IMG/VR virus record: IMGVR_UViG_3300017782_000043
Location: 1-42,948 of that record
Length of the DNA: 42,948 nt
Source of the DNA: a virus
Reading direction: 5' to 3' (one strand)
The position numbers were made by a program, and so were the translations under genes. Under the pieces are notes generated by a model. It saw only the letters and a program-made list of their open reading frames with translations. It made no database searches and had not been told where the DNA came from. Below, in pieces: positions 8,891 through 17,043 of this stretch (position 1 is the stretch's first letter; every line of letters begins with the position of its first letter).

Positions 8891-9124
8891 ATGGCATCAT
8901 ATAAAAAGAAAACAGGTCAAACAGGTGATAATGCACCAACTGATTGGAAGCAAATTGTGGTTGAAGAAACTGTTAGTAAAACTATAAACGAAGTTTCTGC
9001 ATTAACTTATACTCAATTAGAAGTCGAACTTGAACAACAAAAAGTATGGCAAAAAGAAGTTAATGATAAAGTAGCTAGTTTAGAGGCACAAATGCTAAAA
9101 GTTAAAAACATAGCTGATAAGTAG
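8891..9124 (+). CDS. Small coiled-coil protein with MASYKKK N-terminus
   Basis: A 77-residue protein with AAGGAA upstream. Its start MASYKKK resembles the MASWKKI starts of the two large fibres and is followed by 'TDWKQIVVEE'. Residues about 35-77 form a heptad helix ('YTQLEVELEQQKVWQKEV'). It may be a small trimeric fibre-associated protein that docks at the same site. Its stop overlaps the GTG start of the next gene. Confidence 0.5.
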   Translation: MASYKKKTGQTGDNAPTDWKQIVVEETVSKTINEVSALTYTQLEVELEQQKVWQKEVNDKVASLEAQMLKVKNIADK

Positions 9125-9381
9125 TGGATAGTAAAAAGAAAGATATTATAACTATACTAGTATGGATAATCCTATTTTTTTTATTATTTGTCCCTTTTGG
9201 ATGTAGTGGTAATTGGATAGTTGGTAATTGGGAAATAAACCCTTCTGATTCTAGTTCGTCTTTAATAACGCTATACGACCAAGATAGTACTACGCATAAA
9301 TTTAAACGCCCTATCGTATTAAATAATGATAATTGGTGTTACTATCACAATATGTGGGAAGTAGTGAGTAGAAGTGAATGA
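9124..9381 (+). CDS. Small membrane or lipoprotein-like protein, GTG start
   Basis: An 85-residue protein starting with GTG that overlaps the previous stop by one base. A Lys-rich N-terminus precedes a strong hydrophobic segment (residues 8-25), ending in 'FGCSG'. This could be a membrane anchor or a signal peptide with an imperfect lipobox. The rest is polar with several Trp. It lies directly before a membrane coiled-coil protein, an arrangement that could represent an outer/inner spanin pair for lysis of a Gram-negative host. That role is speculative. Confidence 0.45.
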   Translation: MDSKKKDIITILVWIILFFLLFVPFGCSGNWIVGNWEINPSDSSSSLITLYDQDSTTHKFKRPIVLNNDNWCYYHNMWEVVSRSE

Positions 9382-9694
9382 GAAGCCAAAAACAGCGAGG
9401 TCGTATAGAGGTTCAGTCGTTGATGATAACGCTGTTATCAGTATTAACCTTAAGTGGCTTCTTCAAATGTGCGTACTTATCGCTGGGCTTATTTATTCGT
9501 ACTATGAAGTTATCAGCAGAATTGACAATCTTGAACGAAGAGTTTCAGAAGCTGATACCACAATTACAGACCTCGTTGATAAACACATAACGGAGGAGAA
9601 TAATCGTTATAAACAGATGGAAAAGCAGTTACAATGGTATGAAAAAGAGTTAAATTTAAATCCACTATCGTGGCGAAAGAAAAAAAAGAAGTAA
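9374..9694 (+). CDS. Membrane-anchored coiled-coil protein, spanin/holin-like
   Basis: A 106-residue protein with a GTG start at 9374, overlapping the previous gene by 8 bases. One transmembrane helix (residues about 28-46, 'LLQMCVLIAGLIYSYYEV') is followed by a coiled coil (about 48-90) and a Lys-rich tail. This topology fits inner-membrane spanins or coiled-coil holins. A second open frame (9378-9590) overlaps in the +1 register. No enzymatic motif is present. It heads a run of three similar membrane or coiled-coil genes. Confidence 0.5.
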   Translation: MNEKPKTARSYRGSVVDDNAVISINLKWLLQMCVLIAGLIYSYYEVISRIDNLERRVSEADTTITDLVDKHITEENNRYKQMEKQLQWYEKELNLNPLSWRKKKKK

Positions 9695-9710
9695 ACAGTT
9701 AGGATGAAGT

Positions 9711-10031
9711 ATGGAAGAATTTTTAGCATTATATTCAGAAGCAGGGATGATAGGCGTTGTCGGAGCAATGTTTATGTTTATGGTTTACTCTATGAACAAA
9801 CGAGGTAACGAACAAGCTGAAGCCATTCAAGAATTAAAAATAGAAAACAAAGGTCAAAGTGAAAATCTAGAAAACATCGAAGGAATGGTTATTAAACTTA
9901 TTAATAGGTGGAACAAATCTGATGATAAATTAGATAGAAAATTTGATGGATTAACAAAAGAAATTAACGATTTAGATAATCAAGTCTCAGAAATAAAAGG
10001 CAGTTTATCTAGAGTAAATGGAAAACACTAA
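9711..10031 (+). CDS. Candidate holin: N-terminal TM plus coiled coil
   Basis: A 106-residue protein with AGGATGAAGT before its ATG. One hydrophobic helix (residues about 10-28, 'AGMIGVVGAMFMFMVYSM') is followed by a long charged coiled coil ('DGLTKEINDLDNQVSEIKG'). This resembles small BhlA/UviB-type holins, which have an N-terminal membrane segment and a charged cytoplasmic tail. It would set the timing of lysis. The endolysin is not recognised in this window. Its stop overlaps the next ATG. Confidence 0.5.
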   Translation: MEEFLALYSEAGMIGVVGAMFMFMVYSMNKRGNEQAEAIQELKIENKGQSENLENIEGMVIKLINRWNKSDDKLDRKFDGLTKEINDLDNQVSEIKGSLSRVNGKH

Positions 10032-10255
10032 TGGAAACCGACATACGAAATAAAGATATACACGCACAAATAGTAAAGTTAGATGAAAGACAAAGAACAA
10101 TATTTAATTCTTTAATAAGAATAGAAACACATTTAGAGAGAATAAATGGGCAAGTCTCTAAACACTCGAATAGTATAACTCAGATTAAAACTGTTGGGTC
10201 TATTGGTGTATTAATAATGCCTATAATAGTAACATTAATAATGAGGATATTATAA
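10031..10255 (+). CDS. XhlA-like coiled coil with C-terminal TM
   Basis: A 74-residue protein: a coiled coil (residues 10-50, 'LIRIETHLERINGQVSKHS') and one C-terminal membrane helix (residues 55-74, 'GVLIMPIIVTLIMRIL'). This is the layout of XhlA-type haemolysin/holin-accessory proteins, which work with a holin in phage lysis. It overlaps both neighbours by single bases, so translation is coupled. The assignment rests on topology and position. Confidence 0.5.
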   Translation: METDIRNKDIHAQIVKLDERQRTIFNSLIRIETHLERINGQVSKHSNSITQIKTVGSIGVLIMPIIVTLIMRIL

Positions 10256-10485
10256 TGGACATCAAAGCAATGCTAGTAGAATTAGCAAAAAAACAAGCTG
10301 AGAAGATGGAAGCAGAAGTAATGGGTCATGTTGATTCAGAAGAATTTGCTGAAGAACTTGCTCAGAAATTAAACGACAAGATAGATATTCCATTTGTTAA
10401 AGAAGAAAAAGAAGGAAAATTCTTTCTTGCTCTAGTTAGCATAGTTCAATCTTTAATAGGTGGGATGCTTAAAGCAAAAAAGTAA
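10255..10485 (+). CDS. Small amphipathic protein of lysis-like cluster, unknown
   Basis: A 76-residue protein. Residues 1-50 are charged and helical ('EEFAEELAQKLNDKI'), and the end has a short hydrophobic segment ('FFLALVSIVQSLIGGML') followed by a Lys-rich tail. It might be a membrane-associated peptide acting with the two preceding genes. The stop overlaps the start of the nozzle-like tail gene. No family is recognised. Confidence 0.4.
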   Translation: MDIKAMLVELAKKQAEKMEAEVMGHVDSEEFAEELAQKLNDKIDIPFVKEEKEGKFFLALVSIVQSLIGGMLKAKK

Positions 10486-12746
10486 TGCCAAAAACTTTTG
10501 CACAATATAATAGATACGAATCAGGTCTTAACTTTAAAAGTGATGACGAAGATATAGATAACGCATCTTTAGTAGAGTGCATTGGTTGGGACATTAATAA
10601 TCCGGGAGAGGTAGCTACAGTTTCTACTACGATACTGAAAGATACTAAAAGTTATGAAGTTACTATAGCTACTGACTTTGATGATGGGAGCGATGTTTTA
10701 AGCAATGGACAAAGTTTTGTAGTTGCCCGCTCGGATTTTGATATAGGCGTTTCAAGTAGTAGTAATGAAAATGTTGCGACAGAAGCGTCTAATGGTAATA
10801 CAATTGGTTTTTATGCTAACTCGCAGTATGTAGGAATTATTACTGATTTAGAAGGAAGCCCTTCAAATAGAACTAAATATTCACAAGATTTCTTTTTTGA
10901 TATAGGTGATGAAGGTAAGCCTGTAATGTTTTGGCATGAAGGTGAGTTAAGAATATCTGATAGTACTCATCATAATAGTACAATGGCAAAATGGTTTGGC
11001 GTATTAAATAGAACTAGATTTACTAGTGCTAGGTCTTGGAACGTAATAACTAGTAGATGGATACAAGAAGATTTACATTTAAAACAACCTGAATTACCAA
11101 ATAGTCAAAGTGGTAATGGTAATGGAATAGTTTATTTTGATGAAACGAATAGCATAGGTAAACTACCTCAAATAGCAGCAGGTATGCCTAATTTAATTAT
11201 GACTCAAACAACTAATGCTGAAGATGGAACTTGGGAGTCTACTGAATATGAATTTGGCTTAACAAATGTTTACAAAGGTAATCAAGAAAGTAGTGTTACC
11301 TTAATGCAAATGAAGAAAAAAGCTGAGGATGGAAACACTTATAACGCAGTAGATAGTTATTTAGTTAATCCTAGACAATATTTTACAGGTGTTAATATAT
11401 CTTTTAAAAATACTAGTGCCGCTGACTATCCATTAAGACAAACAGGTTGTAGAATTTATGTAAGAAAACATGGTAGTGGTAGAAGATGGAGATTGTTTTT
11501 AGATGTAGACTTTGTTAAAGGTGCTAAAAGAAATACTTTTGATAAAGTAGAAAGTGGTTGGAGTGAAAATACTTCAGGAGTTTATTATTTAACATCACAA
11601 ATAGAACTTAAAAATCCATCTATAGAAACATACGAAGCATTAACAGGAACATTAAACGATGAAATATCTGTAGGTTTTAATAGTAAAAGTCAAGGTAGTC
11701 AAGGATGGGGGATTGCAATACCTGTAGGTCGTAGAGTTTTTTATCTTAGATGTAAGTATTATACAGAAGACCAAACGCTACCAACAAAATTATATGATAG
11801 AGTCTTTTATAGTAATGTAACAAAGCCTGATGTAGTACCAACAGGCAATTGGATAGACTTAGGAATTAATGATGGTGATGAATTTATAGGTGCTGAGACT
11901 TACGCAGGTAGGTTATGTTTATTTAAAAGAAATAAAATATATATATTAAACGTAGCTAATCCTAATCCTATGGGATGGGGTTTAGAGCAAGAAATAGATA
12001 ATAATGGTATACCTGACTCAGCTAATGTTTTATTAACTAGATATGGTATAATATGGGCTAATAACTATGGTTGTTTTATGTATGGAGGACAAGCACCTGT
12101 AGAACTATCTCAAAGAATAGGTAGCGTTGAATGGAGAAATCATTTATCTAGAGGTTATAAAGTATTGCCAATAGGTTTTCAAGAAAAGACAAATCAATTA
12201 TTTATTACTGAGTCAGGTGGTGTTCATCAAACTAATAAATGTAATGCTTGGGTTTACAACTTTGCAACTAATGGTTGGACAAAAAGAAATGATGAGTTTT
12301 TTTGTTTAAATAATGGCTTTACAAATAAGTTAAATGGAGATTTATTATTTCATAAAAGTGACGCTTCTAATAACAAATTAATAGGTTATGTAGTAAATGT
12401 TGTACTTGCTGAAGGCTCAGGAAATTCAGAGAGTAAAACACTTGAATTAAAAGAAGATACATTAGGCTCTCCGGGACTACAAAAAAGATTTTATAATGTT
12501 AAATTAGAAGTTAAGAATGAAGATAGTACTACATTAGCTGTATATGGAAATGGAAGTTTAATAGAACAAAAAAGTTTAGCATCAAATTCAGATTATGTAA
12601 CTAAAGTATTTACTTGGAGTACTATTGCTGAAAGTGACAAAATGCAATTAAAAATTGTTTCTACAGGTCAAGGTGGAGTTACTATAGGAAATGTTCTTTT
12701 AGAGTATAGACCAAAAAGGTTACGAGTAACAACAGAGGGTAATTAA
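10485..12746 (+). CDS. Tail nozzle-like (stabilisation/tubular B-type) protein
   Basis: A 753-residue beta-rich protein beginning in a TAATG overlap. The N-terminus ('YNRYESGLNFKSDDEDI') looks like a docking segment. The middle contains propeller-blade-like repeats ('DGDEFIGAETYAGRLCLFKRN', 'LLTRYGIIWANNYGCFMYGG'), with an insert typical of phage nozzle proteins in which each blade reads out a quantity and checks it. P22 gp10 and T7 gp12 have this fold and form the distal tube of short tails. Together with the internal virion genes downstream this argues for a podovirus. The family is inferred from pattern. Confidence 0.6.
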   Translation: MPKTFAQYNRYESGLNFKSDDEDIDNASLVECIGWDINNPGEVATVSTTILKDTKSYEVTIATDFDDGSDVLSNGQSFVVARSDFDIGVSSSSNENVATEASNGNTIGFYANSQYVGIITDLEGSPSNRTKYSQDFFFDIGDEGKPVMFWHEGELRISDSTHHNSTMAKWFGVLNRTRFTSARSWNVITSRWIQEDLHLKQPELPNSQSGNGNGIVYFDETNSIGKLPQIAAGMPNLIMTQTTNAEDGTWESTEYEFGLTNVYKGNQESSVTLMQMKKKAEDGNTYNAVDSYLVNPRQYFTGVNISFKNTSAADYPLRQTGCRIYVRKHGSGRRWRLFLDVDFVKGAKRNTFDKVESGWSENTSGVYYLTSQIELKNPSIETYEALTGTLNDEISVGFNSKSQGSQGWGIAIPVGRRVFYLRCKYYTEDQTLPTKLYDRVFYSNVTKPDVVPTGNWIDLGINDGDEFIGAETYAGRLCLFKRNKIYILNVANPNPMGWGLEQEIDNNGIPDSANVLLTRYGIIWANNYGCFMYGGQAPVELSQRIGSVEWRNHLSRGYKVLPIGFQEKTNQLFITESGGVHQTNKCNAWVYNFATNGWTKRNDEFFCLNNGFTNKLNGDLLFHKSDASNNKLIGYVVNVVLAEGSGNSESKTLELKEDTLGSPGLQKRFYNVKLEVKNEDSTTLAVYGNGSLIEQKSLASNSDYVTKVFTWSTIAESDKMQLKIVSTGQGGVTIGNVLLEYRPKRLRVTTEGN

Positions 12747-15700
12747 ATGTTTGTACCTCCTGAAGATAAGAGCGTACTAGTTGAAAGTCGTAATAGAACT
12801 TTAAGCGAAGGTGAGGGTGCTTTTTTTGATGAAGGTGGAAGAATACGTCATAAAGTTAATTATAATGGGCAAACATACTCTAGTGAATTAACAACCGATG
12901 AAGACGTAACTCCTACTGATACATTACAACAATTTCAATTTACTGAAACTTCTATTGGTGGTGCTAATTTTAGTTTAGACTTAGGTGAAAATGCAGTTAT
13001 AGTAAGAGATGGTAATGGAAATCAAAGAGCAATATTTGGTCAAATAACTTCAGTAGGATATGGTTTACAAGCAAAAGATTCATCAGGAAATGAATTAGTA
13101 GGCTTATATGGTACTACAAATAAAATATCTAATTGGACTATATCTCCTTCTGCATTTAGCAATACAAGTCAAGATGGTACAAAAACAATATCTTTAGAGT
13201 CAGGTTTATCAGATAATCAACCTAAAGTAAAAGTAGTTGATGGTTCTACTACTATATTAGAGTTAGGTGTAATAGGAAGTAATTTAAGTGGACTAAAAAT
13301 TAATAACTCAGCAGGTACTAATGTTGTTACAATAGATGGAAGTGGGACAACACAAATAGCAGGTTGGGAGTTTACAAATCAAAAGTTTCAATCAGGTAGC
13401 ACAGGTCAAACTAGAATAGAACTAGATTCTGATAAATCAAGAGTATCTGTAATAGATAGTAGTAATGTTACAAAAACTGCTATGGGTTACTTAGAAGGCT
13501 TACAAAAAAACAATTCAATAGGACATTTAATATCATCACCTTCTAGTAATTCAGGTGGTGCAGTTATAACTGTAGCATCTATTAGTAGTGCTGAACATGA
13601 AAATGCTTTTCCTGATAATAATGGATTAGCAGGATTACTTTATTGGGTATCAAAAAATAATGGTGGTCAAACAATTACTCAGCAAACAGCAGGTATACCA
13701 ATTGTCCAAAATACATACAATACAATTACATTAGCGGCAGGCAGTAATAATTCATATGCAAGTGGGTATAACGATTCTTATACATTTGTAAACGCTGCTT
13801 ATAATGCTTCAAATGGACTTATACAAAGTCGTTATTTTAAAATAGTATTTGGTAGTGATGATTATGGGTTTTGGGCAGTTCAAGGTGATAAGATGAGAAT
13901 AGATGGAGATGTTACTTATGAATCAGGAGATTGGTTAATTGAATCAGATGGTGCAATAAAGTTCTTTAGTGGAGAAGGTAAAGAGATAATGAGGCTTGGT
14001 ACTAAAACGGGCGAAAAAGGATTGTTTATAGGCTCTGATTTAGCTTCAGTAACTCCATTAGCACAATACACAGGTAGCAAAATATTAATTGGTGATGAAT
14101 CTGCTCAATATATGAAATACACTACGTCAGGAGGTCTTGAAATTAATGGTGACATAACTGTTGCGGGTGATACTTCAAACTCTCACTATGAAACATTTCA
14201 ACTAGGAGCAGTCGCTAATAATATTTCTTATTTACCTTCTAGTAAATATACTATTGTAAGTGGAACAGGAGGATTAAAACAAAAACAAACTGCTACAGGA
14301 ATGGGATTTTGGGATGGTAATATAAATCAAACTGCCTATGGTATGCCTCCAAGTTTTTCAAGTGATGGTTGGGACACAGCTTGGTTTGTTACTGCCGAAT
14401 TTAAAAGAACAGATGCTCCCGTTATGACTTGGGATATTAGATTAGACCAAATAGGTGTTTCATCGGATGATAATTTTCAAAGTAATTCTGACAATAGATT
14501 TGAAATGATTGGATGGAATAAACAAAAATCTAGTGCAAATTATTCAGGCAATGTTATTTATGGAGTGTATTTTAATCAAGATGATATTTATTGGTGGGGA
14601 AATGCTAACTCAGGAACTATTCAAAGTAACGTCCCTTCATCAGGAGATACTTGGAGAATAGTAATTCAATTAACACCAACAGGAGCAATAGGAAGGGCTT
14701 ATAAAAATGGTGACTTTACTACTCCTTTTTCTAGCGTAACATTTACAAATGATTCTTCAGAGGCTACTTGTTATGTAGGTTCATTGCAAAGAAATGGATA
14801 CGCACCTAAACTAAATCATCAACAATTAGCAATAGGTAATGTTTCTCCTAGTGTACCTACTAAAATAAGTGGTGGATTAATTACAACAGGTAAAATACAA
14901 TCTACTGATACTAAGACGTTCTTTGATTTAGATAATGATGATTTAAGAGTTAATGATGGAAATAATGATAGAGTAGTTATAGGTAAACTTGCTAATAATA
15001 ACTATGGTATGAGAGTTGCTTTTGAGGGTCAATCAGCGTCAGGTTCTCCTAGCTTAGACCAATTAGCATTTTCTACTGAATTTACATTACCTAAATATCA
15101 AATAATATATATGGATGGGAGAGAATTAAGACAAGCACAAAGTAGTCTTGTTAATACTCCTTATCCAACAGGCTATGCGTACGGTTCATCTATTCTTTAT
15201 CAAGCAAATTTAACTGATAGTTCAAATACAAGTGGATATGTTGGAGATTTAGCATTAGTTAATCCTCCTAATAAATGGGATGGTAGTAATTCAAATAATA
15301 ATAGTGCCTTGTTTGGAGAGATGAAAATTGCACATCCTTATTTTCACGATAGGTCTATAAAGTTTTTAAGATTTAATTGCTTAGCTTCAGCAGGTACAGG
15401 TGTTGTTTTTGGAGTTACTTCATTTTTAGTAGGGGGCAATGAATTTGTTTACAATCATTATACACAAAATACTAGTACTGATTTTACAGGTGATAATGGA
15501 AGTTGGAGTAATAATTATACAACAGGTTGGGGATTAGCACCTAATGATAATCATAATAGTAGTCAATTTAATATAAGTAGCAATCCATTTGTTAAGGGAA
15601 GTTCAGAAGCTTTAAGTAATATCGGTAGTAATACCTATAGTAACAATTGGTATTCCTTATCTGTTAGAATAGATGTTTCTTCTCTTACACATGGAAGTTT

Positions 15701-15842
15701 ATATACTTGCATAGCAAATGTCGGGGGATATTCATTACCTAGTGGAAGTAGTTCAAGCAATTCTGTGGGTAGAATAATTATGCCAATGACAACTGCTCAT
15801 GGTTATGAAATGACATCAAACACATTAAATTCATTTGGATAA
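12747..15842 (+). CDS. Large tail fibre / tailspike protein
   Basis: A 1031-residue protein starting directly after the nozzle stop. Residues about 120-260 hold fibre repeats of the type 'IAGWEFTNQKFQSG' and 'TRIELDSDKSRVSVID', typical of long beta-prism shafts. Residues about 480-690 look like a carbohydrate-binding or lectin-like beta sandwich (Trp-rich, 'WDIRLDQIG', 'GDTWRIVIQL'), and the last 250 residues form a second Asn/Ser/Tyr-rich globular region. It probably makes the main long fibre or spike attached to the nozzle. No catalytic motif for glycan cleavage is visible. Confidence 0.65.
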   Translation: MFVPPEDKSVLVESRNRTLSEGEGAFFDEGGRIRHKVNYNGQTYSSELTTDEDVTPTDTLQQFQFTETSIGGANFSLDLGENAVIVRDGNGNQRAIFGQITSVGYGLQAKDSSGNELVGLYGTTNKISNWTISPSAFSNTSQDGTKTISLESGLSDNQPKVKVVDGSTTILELGVIGSNLSGLKINNSAGTNVVTIDGSGTTQIAGWEFTNQKFQSGSTGQTRIELDSDKSRVSVIDSSNVTKTAMGYLEGLQKNNSIGHLISSPSSNSGGAVITVASISSAEHENAFPDNNGLAGLLYWVSKNNGGQTITQQTAGIPIVQNTYNTITLAAGSNNSYASGYNDSYTFVNAAYNASNGLIQSRYFKIVFGSDDYGFWAVQGDKMRIDGDVTYESGDWLIESDGAIKFFSGEGKEIMRLGTKTGEKGLFIGSDLASVTPLAQYTGSKILIGDESAQYMKYTTSGGLEINGDITVAGDTSNSHYETFQLGAVANNISYLPSSKYTIVSGTGGLKQKQTATGMGFWDGNINQTAYGMPPSFSSDGWDTAWFVTAEFKRTDAPVMTWDIRLDQIGVSSDDNFQSNSDNRFEMIGWNKQKSSANYSGNVIYGVYFNQDDIYWWGNANSGTIQSNVPSSGDTWRIVIQLTPTGAIGRAYKNGDFTTPFSSVTFTNDSSEATCYVGSLQRNGYAPKLNHQQLAIGNVSPSVPTKISGGLITTGKIQSTDTKTFFDLDNDDLRVNDGNNDRVVIGKLANNNYGMRVAFEGQSASGSPSLDQLAFSTEFTLPKYQIIYMDGRELRQAQSSLVNTPYPTGYAYGSSILYQANLTDSSNTSGYVGDLALVNPPNKWDGSNSNNNSALFGEMKIAHPYFHDRSIKFLRFNCLASAGTGVVFGVTSFLVGGNEFVYNHYTQNTSTDFTGDNGSWSNNYTTGWGLAPNDNHNSSQFNISSNPFVKGSSEALSNIGSNTYSNNWYSLSVRIDVSSLTHGSLYTCIANVGGYSLPSGSSSSNSVGRIIMPMTTAHGYEMTSNTLNSFG

Positions 15843-15868
15843 TTTTAGTTATGTATATAATATATAAT
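15835..15868 (+). promoter_or_regulatory. Possible promoter before internal virion genes
   Basis: The 63-base gap 15843-15905 is the only noticeable gap in the late operon after the capsid terminator. It holds two overlapping TATAAT hexamers (15856 and 15863) and a weak -35-like TTGGAT at 15835, 15 bases before the first hexamer. AT-rich DNA produces such matches by chance, so this is only a candidate for an internal late promoter driving the ejection-protein genes. Confidence 0.25.
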
Positions 15869-15905
15869 TTTCATAAATTCAAGTTAAAACTTACAGGAGA
15901 GTTTA

Positions 15906-16070
15906 ATGGATAAGCAGGGGCAAAAAGATTTATTAAATAAATTAAAAGATACATTAGCAACGCTTGAAAAACAACAAGAACAAGCTAAACAGACATGGGA
16001 AAGATGTCAAGGTGCTATAGAAGTTATTGAACAATTAGTAAGTGAGGAAGACAATGAGCAGAAGAGCTAG
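15906..16070 (+). CDS. Small coiled-coil protein, unknown
   Basis: A 54-residue ORF with ATG preceded by AGGAGAG at good spacing. The sequence is one amphipathic helix rich in Lys, Gln and Glu ('LKDTLATLEKQQEQAKQTW') followed by 'CQGAIEVIEQLV'. The first gene of the internal virion block overlaps its 3' end by 17 bases. Small proteins of this shape are frequent beside internal virion genes; the function is unknown. Confidence 0.6.
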   Translation: MDKQGQKDLLNKLKDTLATLEKQQEQAKQTWERCQGAIEVIEQLVSEEDNEQKS

Positions 16071-17034
16071 ATTTAAAATCTCAAGAGATAAAAGAAGAGA
16101 AGAAACAAACTTAGGTAAAATGACCGCTGAAGCTGCTGAGTTTCAAGCAAAAGAAAAGAAGTGGTCAAAAGGCATGGGTATGCTTGGGGCATTACTTGCT
16201 CCTATGGCAGTAGCTACTACTGTGTTCTCAGGTGGAGCAGCAGCACCATTATGGGCAAGTATGTTAGCAGCAGGCGCGGGAGCCGCGGCGGGTGCAAAGT
16301 TGGGTGAAGAAGTAGCTGAAGCAGGAGAAAAAGGTGGAATCCAATTTGGTGAAGATAAATACTCAGGAGGTAGAGATAAGAAAGGTAGAGAATTTAGAAA
16401 AAACCTTACAAAAGGTAAGTTTACAAAAGATGAAGGATTAGCAATAAAAGATGCTTTAATAGATTCTGCTGATAGATTAGATAGTGGTATGCTTAAAGAT
16501 GCCGCTGTCGCTTCTGCAATGATGGGAGTTAAAGGTCTTGGTGGTGTTAAGGGAATTAAAGAAGGAATAGCTGAAGGTGGCAAACTTACAACAAAGGCAG
16601 GCAGGTTAGAAGCTTTTGGTTTTGTAAACAAAGCAGGTGAAAAAACAGGCTTAGACTATGCCGCTAAAAGTTTTGCAGGTAGAACTAATAAGACATTAAT
16701 GGATAGTGTTAAAGGTGCTTTTACATCAGGTAAAGAAGGATTGATGGAAGGTGTAACTAAATACAATCCGAGTGCAGAAGATTTAAATCAAATGTTAGGC
16801 ACAGTAGGTGAAGAAGGTGTTGTAGGAGCAATGAAAGTTGCTAAAGCAAAAAACACAATTGGGAATATAGTACAAATGGGAACAAATATTTTTGAAGGTA
16901 TTGTTAATCCAATGAAAAGCATGGGAGCAGTAACTAAAGCTTCTGATGTATTCCAACAAAATAGAGTTGATAAATATAAAGATGAAGATGGAATGTTAAG
17001 AGGTTATAATAGTTCCATGTCAGAAATGTTATAG
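16054..17034 (+). CDS. Internal virion protein candidate, Gly/Ala-rich
   Basis: A 326-residue basic protein. I place the start at ATG 16054, with GAGG 6 bases upstream, rather than the GTG at 16042. The N-terminus is very basic (MSRRARFKISRDKRR). A hydrophobic Gly/Ala segment follows (residues about 45-90, 'APLWASMLAAGAGAAAG'), then repeated Lys/Gly-rich helices. DNA- or membrane-binding ejection proteins of podoviruses (T7 gp14-like position) often look like this. No family match is certain. It opens a run of five large genes of this style. Confidence 0.5.
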   Translation: MSRRARFKISRDKRREETNLGKMTAEAAEFQAKEKKWSKGMGMLGALLAPMAVATTVFSGGAAAPLWASMLAAGAGAAAGAKLGEEVAEAGEKGGIQFGEDKYSGGRDKKGREFRKNLTKGKFTKDEGLAIKDALIDSADRLDSGMLKDAAVASAMMGVKGLGGVKGIKEGIAEGGKLTTKAGRLEAFGFVNKAGEKTGLDYAAKSFAGRTNKTLMDSVKGAFTSGKEGLMEGVTKYNPSAEDLNQMLGTVGEEGVVGAMKVAKAKNTIGNIVQMGTNIFEGIVNPMKSMGAVTKASDVFQQNRVDKYKDEDGMLRGYNSSMSEML

Positions 17035-17043
17035 GAGTATATA

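Noticed and set aside
16143-16631. 162-codon ORF on the minus strand
   Set aside because: Pro/Ser/Ala-rich mirror of the Gly/Ala-rich virion gene on the plus strand; no ribosome site or motif.
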